DNA of 64,000 nucleotides from JANQIO01 sp965229625. Its GTDB lineage: Bacteria > Pseudomonadota > Gammaproteobacteria > Pseudomonadales > Halieaceae. Positions 52,437 through 60,820 of this stretch are shown here, piece by piece. Made by a program: the position numbers and the translations under genes. The first letter of the stretch is position 1, and the number at the start of each line of letters is the position of its first letter. The notes under the pieces are model-generated. The model was not told the origin of the DNA and made no database searches. It was given only the letters and a program-made list of their open reading frames with translations. The DNA lies in assembly GCA_965229625.1 (NCBI GenBank), contig CBDDJJ010000001.1:2356001-2420000 (forward strand). The letters run 5' to 3'.

Positions 52437-52497
52437 TTGGCATAGATCAGTTTTTTCTTCTGGCGCGCTTGTTGCGTCAAGAAATCTCGACTATAAA
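52437..52497 (+). promoter_or_regulatory. Promoter of the mtrABC-like operon with FNR/Anr-like site
   Basis: A -35 box TTGTTG (52469-52474), a 17-base spacer and a -10 box TATAAA (52492-52497) predict a transcript start near 52504. TTGGC-ATAG-ATCAG at 52437-52450 resembles the FNR/Anr consensus TTGAT-N4-ATCAA, with seven of ten bases matching. Its centre is about 61 bases upstream of the predicted start, a known class I activator position. Control by oxygen limitation is inferred. Confidence 0.55.
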
Positions 52498-52581
52498 AGT
52501 GTCAACTCAATGGCATCATCTGGCTGTTTGTGCAGGTGAACAAAAGTTGTACAGCTGTTCTTGGCGCGGTAGGGGGTTACT

Positions 52582-53490
52582 GTGCAGGATCTAAGGGCAG
52601 CGCTGGGAGCGCTGCTGATAATAATAGTTTCAGGGATGACCGCGCCCGCGGTATACGCCCAGCAAGCTGAAGAGGCAGCGGCCGAGCCGCGCTGCCTGAT
52701 GTGTCATCGTGAGACCGCTGACCAACCGGTACACGCCATTTTCCGCACGCCACACGGCCAGTTGGAGGGTGGTGGCGCGGCTAGCTGCACAAGCTGCCAC
52801 GGCGCCAGTGACGATCACCAGCGCGGACCCACCCGCAATGCACCCGATGTGAGCTTCGGCCCCAAATGGGAATCTGCAACGGCGGACAGCAACGGCGCCT
52901 GCCTCACCTGCCACCAGAAGGAAGAACAGATGTTCTGGCTGGGTGGCGTCCACGAGCAGGAAGAACTGGCCTGCACCAGCTGCCACGACTCACACACGCC
53001 CAGGGACCCGATGCTGACAGCCGCCGGACAGCTCGAAAACTGCCTGAGCTGCCACACCCGCCAGCAGGCGCAGATGCGCCTGCCCTCGCGCCACCCCATT
53101 CTCGAGGGCAAGACCGCCTGCACCGACTGCCACAACCCTCACGGTGCGGCTACCGAGGCGATGCTGACCGCCCCCACGCTCAACGACAACTGCTATGAGT
53201 GCCACCAGGAAAAGCGCGGGCCGTTCCTCTGGGAACACCAGCCGGTCACCGAGAACTGCGGCTACTGTCATAATCCCCACGGCACCGTGCAACCCAACCT
53301 GCTGACCGCCCGCGGGCCCTTCCAGTGCCAGCAGTGCCACTCGGCTGCCTTCCACCCGAGCCAGGTTTACGACGGCAGCAGTACCCGTAGCGGCAGCAGC
53401 AACCAGTACGTGCTGGGCAAGAACTGCCTGAACTGCCACAGCCAGGTACACGGGTCCAACCACCCGAGCGGTGCGAGGCTGACCCGGTGA
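52582..53490 (+). CDS. Periplasmic decaheme cytochrome c, MtrA/DmsE/PioA type
   Basis: A 302-residue secreted cytochrome. After a signal peptide (1-26, ending VYAQ) there are ten CxxCH motifs in order CLMCH, CTSCH, CLTCH, CTSCH, CLSCH, CTDCH, CYECH, CGYCH, CQQCH, CLNCH. MtrA proteins plug into the MtrB barrel and pass electrons from the periplasm to the cell surface. Size is close to the roughly 330 residues of Shewanella MtrA. It starts with GTG at 52582 (after GGGGG) and overlaps the barrel gene by four bases. Confidence 0.93.
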   Translation: MQDLRAALGALLIIIVSGMTAPAVYAQQAEEAAAEPRCLMCHRETADQPVHAIFRTPHGQLEGGGAASCTSCHGASDDHQRGPTRNAPDVSFGPKWESATADSNGACLTCHQKEEQMFWLGGVHEQEELACTSCHDSHTPRDPMLTAAGQLENCLSCHTRQQAQMRLPSRHPILEGKTACTDCHNPHGAATEAMLTAPTLNDNCYECHQEKRGPFLWEHQPVTENCGYCHNPHGTVQPNLLTARGPFQCQQCHSAAFHPSQVYDGSSTRSGSSNQYVLGKNCLNCHSQVHGSNHPSGARLTR

Positions 53491-55706
53491 GCGGATTCCG
53501 GCGCACTCCACTGTTCCTGGCGCTGGCTGTTGCCAGCGGCAGCAGTTTTGCGCAGGACGACACACGCCCGCTCAGCACGCGCTGGGCCACCGACTACACG
53601 GGAATGGCGGAAATCGGCGTCGGCTATGTCAGCGACGAAAATTTCGAGTTTGGTGAATACAACGGCCTCAACGAAGACGGGGCCGTGTTCATCGGCAACC
53701 TTGACTGGAGCGGCAGCGGCGACGGCAGCTTCTGGAACCTGTCCGGCAACAACGTCGGCCTTGAAAACCGCGAGGGCCAGGCCCGCTGGCGCAACCAGCG
53801 TTGGGACGTGTGGTTCGAAATCGATAGCCACCAGCAGGTACGCAACAACTCCGGGCGCACCCCCTTCCGCGGCGGCGACGTGCTGCTGCTCCCCGATGAC
53901 TGGGTGTCCGGGGTAAACACCAGCGATTTTGCTGCGCTGGATGCCAGCCTGCGCGACTTCGATCAGGAACTGACGCGGGATCGCTATACCCTTGGCGTAA
54001 AGGCCACATTGAACGACGCCTGGAGCGTGGAAGGCACACTGTTCTACGAGGAGAAAGAGGGTGACCGCGATATGGGCGGCGCCATCTTCGCCAATGGCTC
54101 CGCCGGTGATGCTGCCATTCTGCCGCGGGCCGTGGACTTCGAAAATACCGAGCTCGACCTCACAATCAATTACGCCGACGGGCCACTGGCCCTGACCGGC
54201 AACTTCTTCTATAGCGAGTTCGACAACGGCGATGACCTGCTGCAGTGGCAGAACCCCTATGCCAACTTCGGCCCGGATGTGCGCTTCCCGGAAGGCTTTG
54301 GCGGCCTCGCCCTGGAGCCGGACAACGAGTTCTACCGTGCGCGCCTGACCGGCACCTGGATCATTTCACCCAAGCTGCGCGTGCAGGTGGACGGTAGCTT
54401 CGGCAAGACCGAGCAGGACCAGTCCTTCCTGGATTTCACCGTCAATCCCAACCTGGACGTGCCGGGTGTACTGCCGCGCGACAACCTGGGCGGCGAGTAT
54501 GAGACCAAGGTCTTCGACGGCCGCGTGTTCTGGAATCCGATCCGCAAGCTGCGCCTGGAGGGTTACTTCCACGGCGAGGAGCGGGATTACGACGTACCGC
54601 GGGACGGTTACCAGTACGTGCTCGGCGATGCCTGGCCTATCCCGGACAGCGCCGGCCAGCTATTCAACACCGCACACAGCTACAGCATCAACACCTATGG
54701 CGTTGAGGGCAGCTACCCGCTACCCCTGCGCAGCAAGCTATGGCTGACCTACGAATACGAAGAAATCGAGCGCGACAATGCCGCGGTCATGGAGTCCGAC
54801 GAGGATCGCTACAAGCTGCGCTACCGCCTGCCGATTCTCAGCAACCTGAACCTGCGTCTCGAGGGGATGTACGGTGATCGTAACGCCGATGAGTACGTGT
54901 GGAACCAGTCCTACTTTGCACGGCTGGATACCGAGCGCATCAATGCCACTCCCGACAGCCAGCGTTACCTGAACCACCCGCTGCTGAGCCAGTACCACAT
55001 CGCCACCCGCGAACGTGCCGAGGGCCGGCTGGACATGGACTGGCAGCCGACGGCGGACTGGAACATCGCCCTCAACGTGCTGTACCGGGAAGACGACTAC
55101 GACGAGACTGAGCTGGGCCTCACCGACGAGACCCTGGAGAGCATCTCCCTGACCGCCAACTGGGTGGCCAGCAGCAACCTGGTGTTGAGCGCCTGGGTCA
55201 GCAGCAACGACTACGAATCCGAGCAGGCCGGACGCGCTTTTCGCGGCGGCCCCGACAAGAACGCCTTCGAGGTATTCCCGCCGCTACCGCAGGCCTCTGA
55301 CCCGTCGCGAAACTGGGACGTGGATGTCGAGGACGAAGCCATTGCCGTGGGGCTGGCCGTGGAATGGTCGCCGATGGAGCAATTGGAGCTGAGCGCCACC
55401 TATAGCTACCAGGATACCGAGTCGGATTACGAGTTCGGCAACGGCGGCGCCGACGATCTCGGCGACGAGCCCTTTGCACAGGACTATGAATCCGAAATGC
55501 ACCACCTGGTGCTGGAAGGCGTGTGGCACTTCCGCGAGGCGATCTCGCTGAGCGTGAACTACCAGTACTGGAATTTTGACAGCGAAGACTGGGCCATCTC
55601 CGGTGTTCAGCAGAACAGCATCGACAAGGTGCTGAGCCTGGGCGAACAACCGGCGGATGAAGATCTTCATTACATAGGAACTTCGATTATTTATCGGTGG
55701 CAATAG
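53487..55706 (+). CDS. MtrB/PioB-family outer-membrane barrel
   Basis: A 739-residue beta-barrel protein. A signal peptide (1-22, ending SFAQ) is followed by the MtrB/PioB strand pattern with many YxDENFEFG- and NLRLEGMYGDRN-like segments, ending in the strand GTSIIYRWQ. It should form the sheath that holds the decaheme protein in the outer membrane. The N-terminal CxxC of Shewanella MtrB is absent; I find no cysteine in the chain. GTG at 53487 overlaps the cytochrome stop codon. The gene ends 38 bases before the preferred ATG of the MtrC-like gene. Confidence 0.9.
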   Translation: MSGFRRTPLFLALAVASGSSFAQDDTRPLSTRWATDYTGMAEIGVGYVSDENFEFGEYNGLNEDGAVFIGNLDWSGSGDGSFWNLSGNNVGLENREGQARWRNQRWDVWFEIDSHQQVRNNSGRTPFRGGDVLLLPDDWVSGVNTSDFAALDASLRDFDQELTRDRYTLGVKATLNDAWSVEGTLFYEEKEGDRDMGGAIFANGSAGDAAILPRAVDFENTELDLTINYADGPLALTGNFFYSEFDNGDDLLQWQNPYANFGPDVRFPEGFGGLALEPDNEFYRARLTGTWIISPKLRVQVDGSFGKTEQDQSFLDFTVNPNLDVPGVLPRDNLGGEYETKVFDGRVFWNPIRKLRLEGYFHGEERDYDVPRDGYQYVLGDAWPIPDSAGQLFNTAHSYSINTYGVEGSYPLPLRSKLWLTYEYEEIERDNAAVMESDEDRYKLRYRLPILSNLNLRLEGMYGDRNADEYVWNQSYFARLDTERINATPDSQRYLNHPLLSQYHIATRERAEGRLDMDWQPTADWNIALNVLYREDDYDETELGLTDETLESISLTANWVASSNLVLSAWVSSNDYESEQAGRAFRGGPDKNAFEVFPPLPQASDPSRNWDVDVEDEAIAVGLAVEWSPMEQLELSATYSYQDTESDYEFGNGGADDLGDEPFAQDYESEMHHLVLEGVWHFREAISLSVNYQYWNFDSEDWAISGVQQNSIDKVLSLGEQPADEDLHYIGTSIIYRWQ

Positions 55707-55744
55707 GTACGCCGGGTAGCGGCGTCATGCTGAAGGTGATGACC

Positions 55745-58033
55745 ATGGGCAAACAACAGATCAGGTACTGGCTGGCAGCAGTAATCATTGGATTGCTGGC
55801 CGCATGTGGTGGCGGAGGCGGCGGTGACCGCGCGGCCGGGGTGGAACCCGGGCCGGCGTCCCCGAACGAACCGGTCGATCCACCGGATCCGGTGATTCCT
55901 GGCCCCGTTGGCTATGAAGATGCCCGCGAGGTGTTTGCCTTCATCAACAGCGCCAGCTTCAGCGGCGGAAATGCCGTGGTCGACTTCCAGGTGACCGACG
56001 AATCCAATACCGCAATCACCGACCTGGAAGTCGGTAACACCCGCTTCGTTCTCGCCAAGCTGCAGGCCAGCGACCTGGGCGGCGCCACCGGCAACTGGCA
56101 GTCCTATGTAAACCGCATCGAGGCCGCGGGCTCGGTAGGCCCAGGCACGGAGGACAAGCTGCAGGCCACCTACGAGCGTGACGGGACCTTCGAGAACTTT
56201 GGTGACGGCACCTACCGTTACACTTTCGCCACTGACGTCAACAACCTGCCAGCGGACATTCTCGCGCAGGCCAAGGAAGAAGAGCTCAACCTTGACTACG
56301 AGCCAGCCCAGACCCACCGCGTCTCCATCCAGTTCGACGGCGGCCCCAACGCGGTCAACCCCTTCTACGACTGGATACCCGAGACCGGCGAAGTCAGCGG
56401 CATCTTCAACTACCAGGTGGCGCTGACCGACAACTGCAACCGCTGCCACAACCCGCTGGCCATTCACGGCGGCAATCGCATCGAGATCGAGTACTGCGTC
56501 ACCTGTCACAACCCGGGCACCACGGATGCCAACAGCGGCAATACCGTGGACATGAAGGTGATGATTCACAAGATTCACATGGGTGAGGACCTGCCCAGCG
56601 TGCAGGATGGCGAGCCCTACATCATCTGGGGCTTCCGCGACCGTCCACACGACTACTCTCACGTGGTCTACCCGCAGGCAATCAACAACTGCCAGAACTG
56701 CCACGTGGGATCGTCCACCACCAACGATTTCTACCCGGACGTGCAGCTCAGCAACCAGGGCGACAACTGGAATATCTACGCGTCCAGGGCCACCTGCGGC
56801 AGCTGCCACGACCGGTTTGATTTCAGCACCCACGCCGGTGGCCAGGAAGATGATTCACGCTGCGCCGACTGCCACTCCGAAGGCCAGGTGGCCGGCAGCA
56901 TCGCCGAGAGCCATGCCCTGCTGGTGCGCGACGAGAGCCAGAACTACCTGCCGGAAATCCTCAGTGTTACCAACACCGGCCCGGGTGAGTTCCCCAGCGT
57001 TGATTTCCGCATCACCAACCCGACGGACGGCAGCAACTGGGATATTCTCAACGACGATCCCTGGACCCAGGGCGGTGGCGACAGCCGACTGGCGGTGACT
57101 ATCGGTTGGGATACCGGCGAATACAACAACATCGGCAATGAGGGCAATAACGCCAGCACCGTCAGCATCGATGCCCTGGCCACAGCCACGCCCAACGGCG
57201 ATGGCAGCTTCAACGTGGTCTCCGGTGTGGCCATCCCCGATGGCAGCCTGGCTCCGGGTGTGGCCGCCAGCGGCAGCGGCGCCGCGACCATTGAGGGGCA
57301 CCCGGGCGTGGACGTTGACCCCGATGAAGACAATGGCGTAGAGAGCGTGTGGATGCAGAACGTCATCGCCAACTTCTCGATCGACGAGGCGGACGGTACG
57401 GCCAGCCCACGGCGCAACATTGTGGACCTTGATAACTGCAATAGCTGCCACCAGGACCTGGTGATTCACGGTAACAACCGCTTCGGCAACATTGAGGTCT
57501 GCGCCACTTGTCACAACCCGCTCAACACCGACCGGCGAGTACGTGAAACCGCGTTCAACCCGCCCACCGACGGCAAGGATGAAGAGTCCATTCACTTCAC
57601 CACGATGATCCACGCCATCCATGCGCCGTCGATTCGTGAAAATCCGCTGCAGGTGGTGGGCTTCCGCGGCTTCACGACCTACGTGTACGACGAGGAGCAT
57701 GTGCAGTACCCGGGCAACCTGGCGGATTGCACATCCTGTCATGGCAACAACGGCTATCAACTACCGTTGGCCAGCAGTGCGCTGGGCAACGTTATCGATA
57801 CCGGGGATGACGTGCTCGACCCGGCGGACGACGTCGTCATCTCACCGGAGTCAGCGGCCTGCTACAGCTGCCACGAGAACGATACGGCCAGGGCACACAT
57901 GGAGCAAAACGGCGGCAACTTCGCTACCACCCAGGCCGCCCTGGATGCCGGCGAGGTCACCGAAACCTGTGAAGTCTGCCACGGCAGCGGACGCAGTGCC
58001 GACGTGGACCTGGTGCACGGCCTGCTCGACTGA
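55745..58033 (+). CDS. OmcA/MtrC-family decaheme surface lipoprotein
   Basis: A 762-residue lipoprotein. The lipobox LAAC places the lipidated Cys at residue 21, followed by a GGGGGG linker. Ten CxxCH motifs are present: CNRCH, CVTCH, CQNCH, CGSCH, CADCH, then CNSCH, CATCH, CTSCH, CYSCH, CEVCH. They form two groups of five separated by an immunoglobulin-like domain, as in MtrC. It should be the extracellular end of the electron conduit, reducing or oxidising metals, minerals or shuttles. I chose ATG at 55745 because GAAGG lies eight bases upstream; ATG at 55739 and 55727 and GTG at 55697 are alternatives. A strong terminator follows. Confidence 0.93.
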   Translation: MGKQQIRYWLAAVIIGLLAACGGGGGGDRAAGVEPGPASPNEPVDPPDPVIPGPVGYEDAREVFAFINSASFSGGNAVVDFQVTDESNTAITDLEVGNTRFVLAKLQASDLGGATGNWQSYVNRIEAAGSVGPGTEDKLQATYERDGTFENFGDGTYRYTFATDVNNLPADILAQAKEEELNLDYEPAQTHRVSIQFDGGPNAVNPFYDWIPETGEVSGIFNYQVALTDNCNRCHNPLAIHGGNRIEIEYCVTCHNPGTTDANSGNTVDMKVMIHKIHMGEDLPSVQDGEPYIIWGFRDRPHDYSHVVYPQAINNCQNCHVGSSTTNDFYPDVQLSNQGDNWNIYASRATCGSCHDRFDFSTHAGGQEDDSRCADCHSEGQVAGSIAESHALLVRDESQNYLPEILSVTNTGPGEFPSVDFRITNPTDGSNWDILNDDPWTQGGGDSRLAVTIGWDTGEYNNIGNEGNNASTVSIDALATATPNGDGSFNVVSGVAIPDGSLAPGVAASGSGAATIEGHPGVDVDPDEDNGVESVWMQNVIANFSIDEADGTASPRRNIVDLDNCNSCHQDLVIHGNNRFGNIEVCATCHNPLNTDRRVRETAFNPPTDGKDEESIHFTTMIHAIHAPSIRENPLQVVGFRGFTTYVYDEEHVQYPGNLADCTSCHGNNGYQLPLASSALGNVIDTGDDVLDPADDVVISPESAACYSCHENDTARAHMEQNGGNFATTQAALDAGEVTETCEVCHGSGRSADVDLVHGLLD

Positions 58034-58050
58034 TAGAAGCCTGGAAACGA

Positions 58051-58084
58051 AAAAGGCCGGTGATTGCTCACCGGCCTTTTTTTA
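58051..58084 (+). terminator. Rho-independent terminator of the mtrABC-like operon
   Basis: Arms AAAAGGCCGGTGA and TCACCGGCCTTTT around a TTGC loop with a T-run. The A-run on the other side means it may also stop transcription from the convergent triheme gene at 58168. Confidence 0.95.
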
Positions 58085-58167
58085 TTCGCGCTTTATGTTA
58101 GCGCTATAGGTTGGCGTTGACTGCTGGCGGCCTGCGTGCCTGAACCAGCGAGTGAGCGCCCGAACCG

Positions 58168-58464
58168 TCAGTTGCCCAGCAGTTTTTTCAGGCGCTCTGC
58201 GCTCTCTGCGGAAGCGTCACTGTGGCAGGTATCACAACCCAGCGCCTCGCCGTGTTTTTCATGCATGGCCCGGAAATAGGCATCCTCGCCATCTGCAACG
58301 TGGCACATGGCACAGCTCTCATTGGATACATCATCCACCGGCATGTGATCGGCCGGCACCGGAGCGCTGTCGTGGCACATGGTGCAGTCCACATCGACCT
58401 CGGCGGCCATCAGCGCCGCACTGGCCAACAATCCTGCTGAAACAAAGACACCAAGCTTGAACAT
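58168..58464 (-). CDS. Small periplasmic triheme cytochrome c
   Basis: A 98-residue secreted cytochrome. A signal peptide (1-21, ending LMAA) leads to a mature chain of about 77 residues with three CxxCH motifs: CTMCH, CAMCH and CDTCH. Histidines between them (for example in ADHMPVDD and HEKHGEAL) could be the distal ligands. It resembles the small tetraheme shuttles of Shewanella in size but has one heme fewer. It may carry electrons from the NapC-type protein to the decaheme complex. It is transcribed divergently from that gene. ATG at 58464 begins the signal peptide; the frame is open further upstream without coding character. Confidence 0.85.
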   Translation of the reverse strand: MFKLGVFVSAGLLASAALMAAEVDVDCTMCHDSAPVPADHMPVDDVSNESCAMCHVADGEDAYFRAMHEKHGEALGCDTCHSDASAESAERLKKLLGN

Positions 58465-58647
58465 CAACCTACCCCCCGGGTTCACGTAGTTACCCTCCAA
58501 CTGTAGCAGGCATTTGCCGTTAGACCAGCCCCACACAGCAAACTGCAACAGGAGTGCAACCAGCTGGACCCGGCGCTTGTCCCTTGTTGCAGACACGCTA
58601 TGATGAGGCATACATAAGAGCGTCCAGACAAACTCCGGGGGGAAGTA

Positions 58648-59232
58648 ATGGGTTGGCTCAAGAATCTGTTCGGCTTTCTTTTCAATCCCAGCAACAAGTA
58701 TTCCGTGGCCACACTGGTCGGGGGCGGCCTGGTGCTGGGTGTGCTGGGTGTAGCGGGTTTCAACTACAGCATGCACGCCACCAGCACCGAGGAGTTTTGC
58801 ACGTCCTGCCACGTGATGGCAGACAACGCCGGCATGATGCTGGTGGGCACTACCCACCACATGAATGAGAGCGGCGTGCGCCCCACCTGCTCCGATTGCC
58901 ATATCCCGAAGGAGTTTGGCCCGAAAATGATCCGCAAGATCCAGGCGTCACGTGAGGTCTGGGGCTGGATCACCGGTGTCATCGATACACCGGAAAAGTA
59001 CGCCGCCCACGCACCGGCCATGAAAGCCCGGGAGATCGCCAGGCTCAAGGCCAACGACTCCCAGGAGTGTCGTAACTGCCACGACGTCGGTCATATGCTC
59101 GCCTCGGCCCAGTCGCCCAAGGCACGCTCCTTTCACAAGGTGCTCGAAACCGGTAAACGTACCTGCATCGATTGCCATGCCGGCCTGACGCACACGCCGA
59201 AGGAACAGCTCAGCATGGCAGCGCCCGAATAG
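58648..59232 (+). CDS. CymA/NapC-type tetraheme quinol dehydrogenase
   Basis: A 194-residue membrane-anchored cytochrome. One N-terminal membrane helix (about 19-41) is followed by four hemes: CTSCH, CSDCH, CRNCH, CIDCH. The first heme motif is followed by VMADNAGMM, supplying the axial Met pattern of NapC/NrfH proteins. The family oxidises quinol in the inner membrane and passes electrons to periplasmic cytochromes. Its position beside the MtrABC-like genes makes it the likely inner-membrane entry point. ATG at 58648 follows GGGGGGAAG. The next gene starts on the base after its stop codon. Confidence 0.93.
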   Translation: MGWLKNLFGFLFNPSNKYSVATLVGGGLVLGVLGVAGFNYSMHATSTEEFCTSCHVMADNAGMMLVGTTHHMNESGVRPTCSDCHIPKEFGPKMIRKIQASREVWGWITGVIDTPEKYAAHAPAMKAREIARLKANDSQECRNCHDVGHMLASAQSPKARSFHKVLETGKRTCIDCHAGLTHTPKEQLSMAAPE

Positions 59233-60783
59233 GTGAACAGCCGCGTCCGCGCCGGGACTTCTGCTGAGCGCAACGGCACGGAGATGGCTGTATCAGCCTG
59301 GCTGCTCCGGTTAGGCCTGTTGTTTGGACTTGCCTGGCACAGTACGCCCGCAGTCGCATCGGAAGACTGCCTGGGCTGTCACCTGGACAGCGAGGGAAAC
59401 CCCATCCACGCCATGCTGCAAAGCCCTCATGGCGGCATCAGCCAGTCCTGCGAGGCCTGCCATGGTGGGAGTACGGAGCACATGGCGGCGCCCACGGTAG
59501 CCGCTCCCGGCATCAGCTTCGGTCCGCGCTGGACAGCTTCACCTGCCCTGCAGGACAGCCAGTGCCTGGACTGCCACGGCACCTCGGTAGCCAGCCACTG
59601 GAACGAAGCATTGCACATGGCCAGCAACGTCACCTGTGTCAGCTGCCATGACCTGCACGTGAGCCAGGACCCGATCAAGGCCAGTGGCGGCCAGATGGAC
59701 GTCTGCACGACCTGCCACAAAACCCAGAAAAGCGGCATCCACGGCCGCGAGAAGATGGTGCGGATGAACCCGCCCTGCACCCAGTGCCACAATCCTCACG
59801 CCGACCAGTCGCCGGTCGGTGTGATGCTGGCCAATGACTCCATGGGCTGCCGCCGCTGCCACAATCTCAACGCCATGGCCCGCAGCGACAAGATCAGCGC
59901 CAGGGTCAAAGGCTTCCACGAGGTGATGGAGAAGCGCGAGATGACCTGCATCGGTTGTCACACCGGCGTGGCCCACGGCGACCCCGAGGCGCTCGAGCCG
60001 TTCATCCCGCTGCCGGTCAGCGAAGCTGAGCTAACCCTGTTTGACCCGGGCGATTCGGACGCTGAATGGCTGGTCAGCGACCACCCGGGTTCCCAGCCCC
60101 TGCGCCAGGGCACCAACTGCCGACAATGTCACCGCGGCGAGGAAGCCGAGATCAGTGCCGCGCTGGGCGGTCCGGAGCCGCGGCTGCGCACAGTCAGTGT
60201 GCGATTTTCGCGGCAGGATCAGCAGTGGGTGACTCAGCTCAGCTGGGAGGGTGACCCGGAGGATTCCCAACTGTCCGTGATGTGGGGCTTCGGCGATGAT
60301 CCGGCGATCCGACGCGGAGGCTGCTGGGCAGCCTGTCACGACGACATGCGCGGCATGCGCTTCGACAAGGGCAAATCCAAGTACCTCTGGTCATCCCTGG
60401 CCCAGCGACGCGCGGTGGGGCAGCCAGCCGTAACACGGCCAGAGCTGGAACTCGCCCAGGACCTGGCGGCCGGCCGTTTCGCGGAGCTGTGGACGATCGA
60501 CCTGGAATCCGGCGCGCTGCAGCTCGATGCCCTGCTGGACAAACCGCACCGCCTGGATGCCGCGGGCCTCAACGCGGCAGTGGACTACGCCGACGGCCGC
60601 TGGACCGCGACGGTAACGCGCCCGATGGCGCCGGCCGCCCCACTGCTGCAGCTCGAAACCGGGCGCAGCTATACCTTTGGTGCGGCCCTGCACGGCGGCG
60701 GTCGCAGCGGCGCGGACCACTGGGTGTCACTGCCCATGACCGTCAGCGCCGATCGTGACGACACTGACTTCATCGCTCCCTGA
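59233..60783 (+). CDS. Multiheme cytochrome fused to an ethylbenzene-dehydrogenase-type heme domain
   Basis: A 516-residue secreted protein. After a signal peptide (ending AVASED) come nine CxxCH motifs: CLGCH, CEACH, CLDCH, CVSCH, CTTCH, CTQCH, CRRCH, CIGCH, CRQCH. The first eight have the spacing of MtrA/DmsE decaheme proteins. The C-terminal half (about 300-516) matches the heme-binding gamma-subunit domain of ethylbenzene dehydrogenase-like enzymes. It carries the unusual C364-x3-C368-H369 motif (CWAACH) followed by DDMRGM, and later YTFGAALHGGGRSGADHW. It probably accepts electrons from the NapC-type protein. GTG at 59233 abuts that gene; ATG at 59284 gives a cleaner signal peptide. Confidence 0.85.
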   Translation: MNSRVRAGTSAERNGTEMAVSAWLLRLGLLFGLAWHSTPAVASEDCLGCHLDSEGNPIHAMLQSPHGGISQSCEACHGGSTEHMAAPTVAAPGISFGPRWTASPALQDSQCLDCHGTSVASHWNEALHMASNVTCVSCHDLHVSQDPIKASGGQMDVCTTCHKTQKSGIHGREKMVRMNPPCTQCHNPHADQSPVGVMLANDSMGCRRCHNLNAMARSDKISARVKGFHEVMEKREMTCIGCHTGVAHGDPEALEPFIPLPVSEAELTLFDPGDSDAEWLVSDHPGSQPLRQGTNCRQCHRGEEAEISAALGGPEPRLRTVSVRFSRQDQQWVTQLSWEGDPEDSQLSVMWGFGDDPAIRRGGCWAACHDDMRGMRFDKGKSKYLWSSLAQRRAVGQPAVTRPELELAQDLAAGRFAELWTIDLESGALQLDALLDKPHRLDAAGLNAAVDYADGRWTATVTRPMAPAAPLLQLETGRSYTFGAALHGGGRSGADHWVSLPMTVSADRDDTDFIAP

Positions 60784-60820
60784 CCGCGAGCCGTGATGAT
60801 GCCGGCCTGAAGGGATATTC

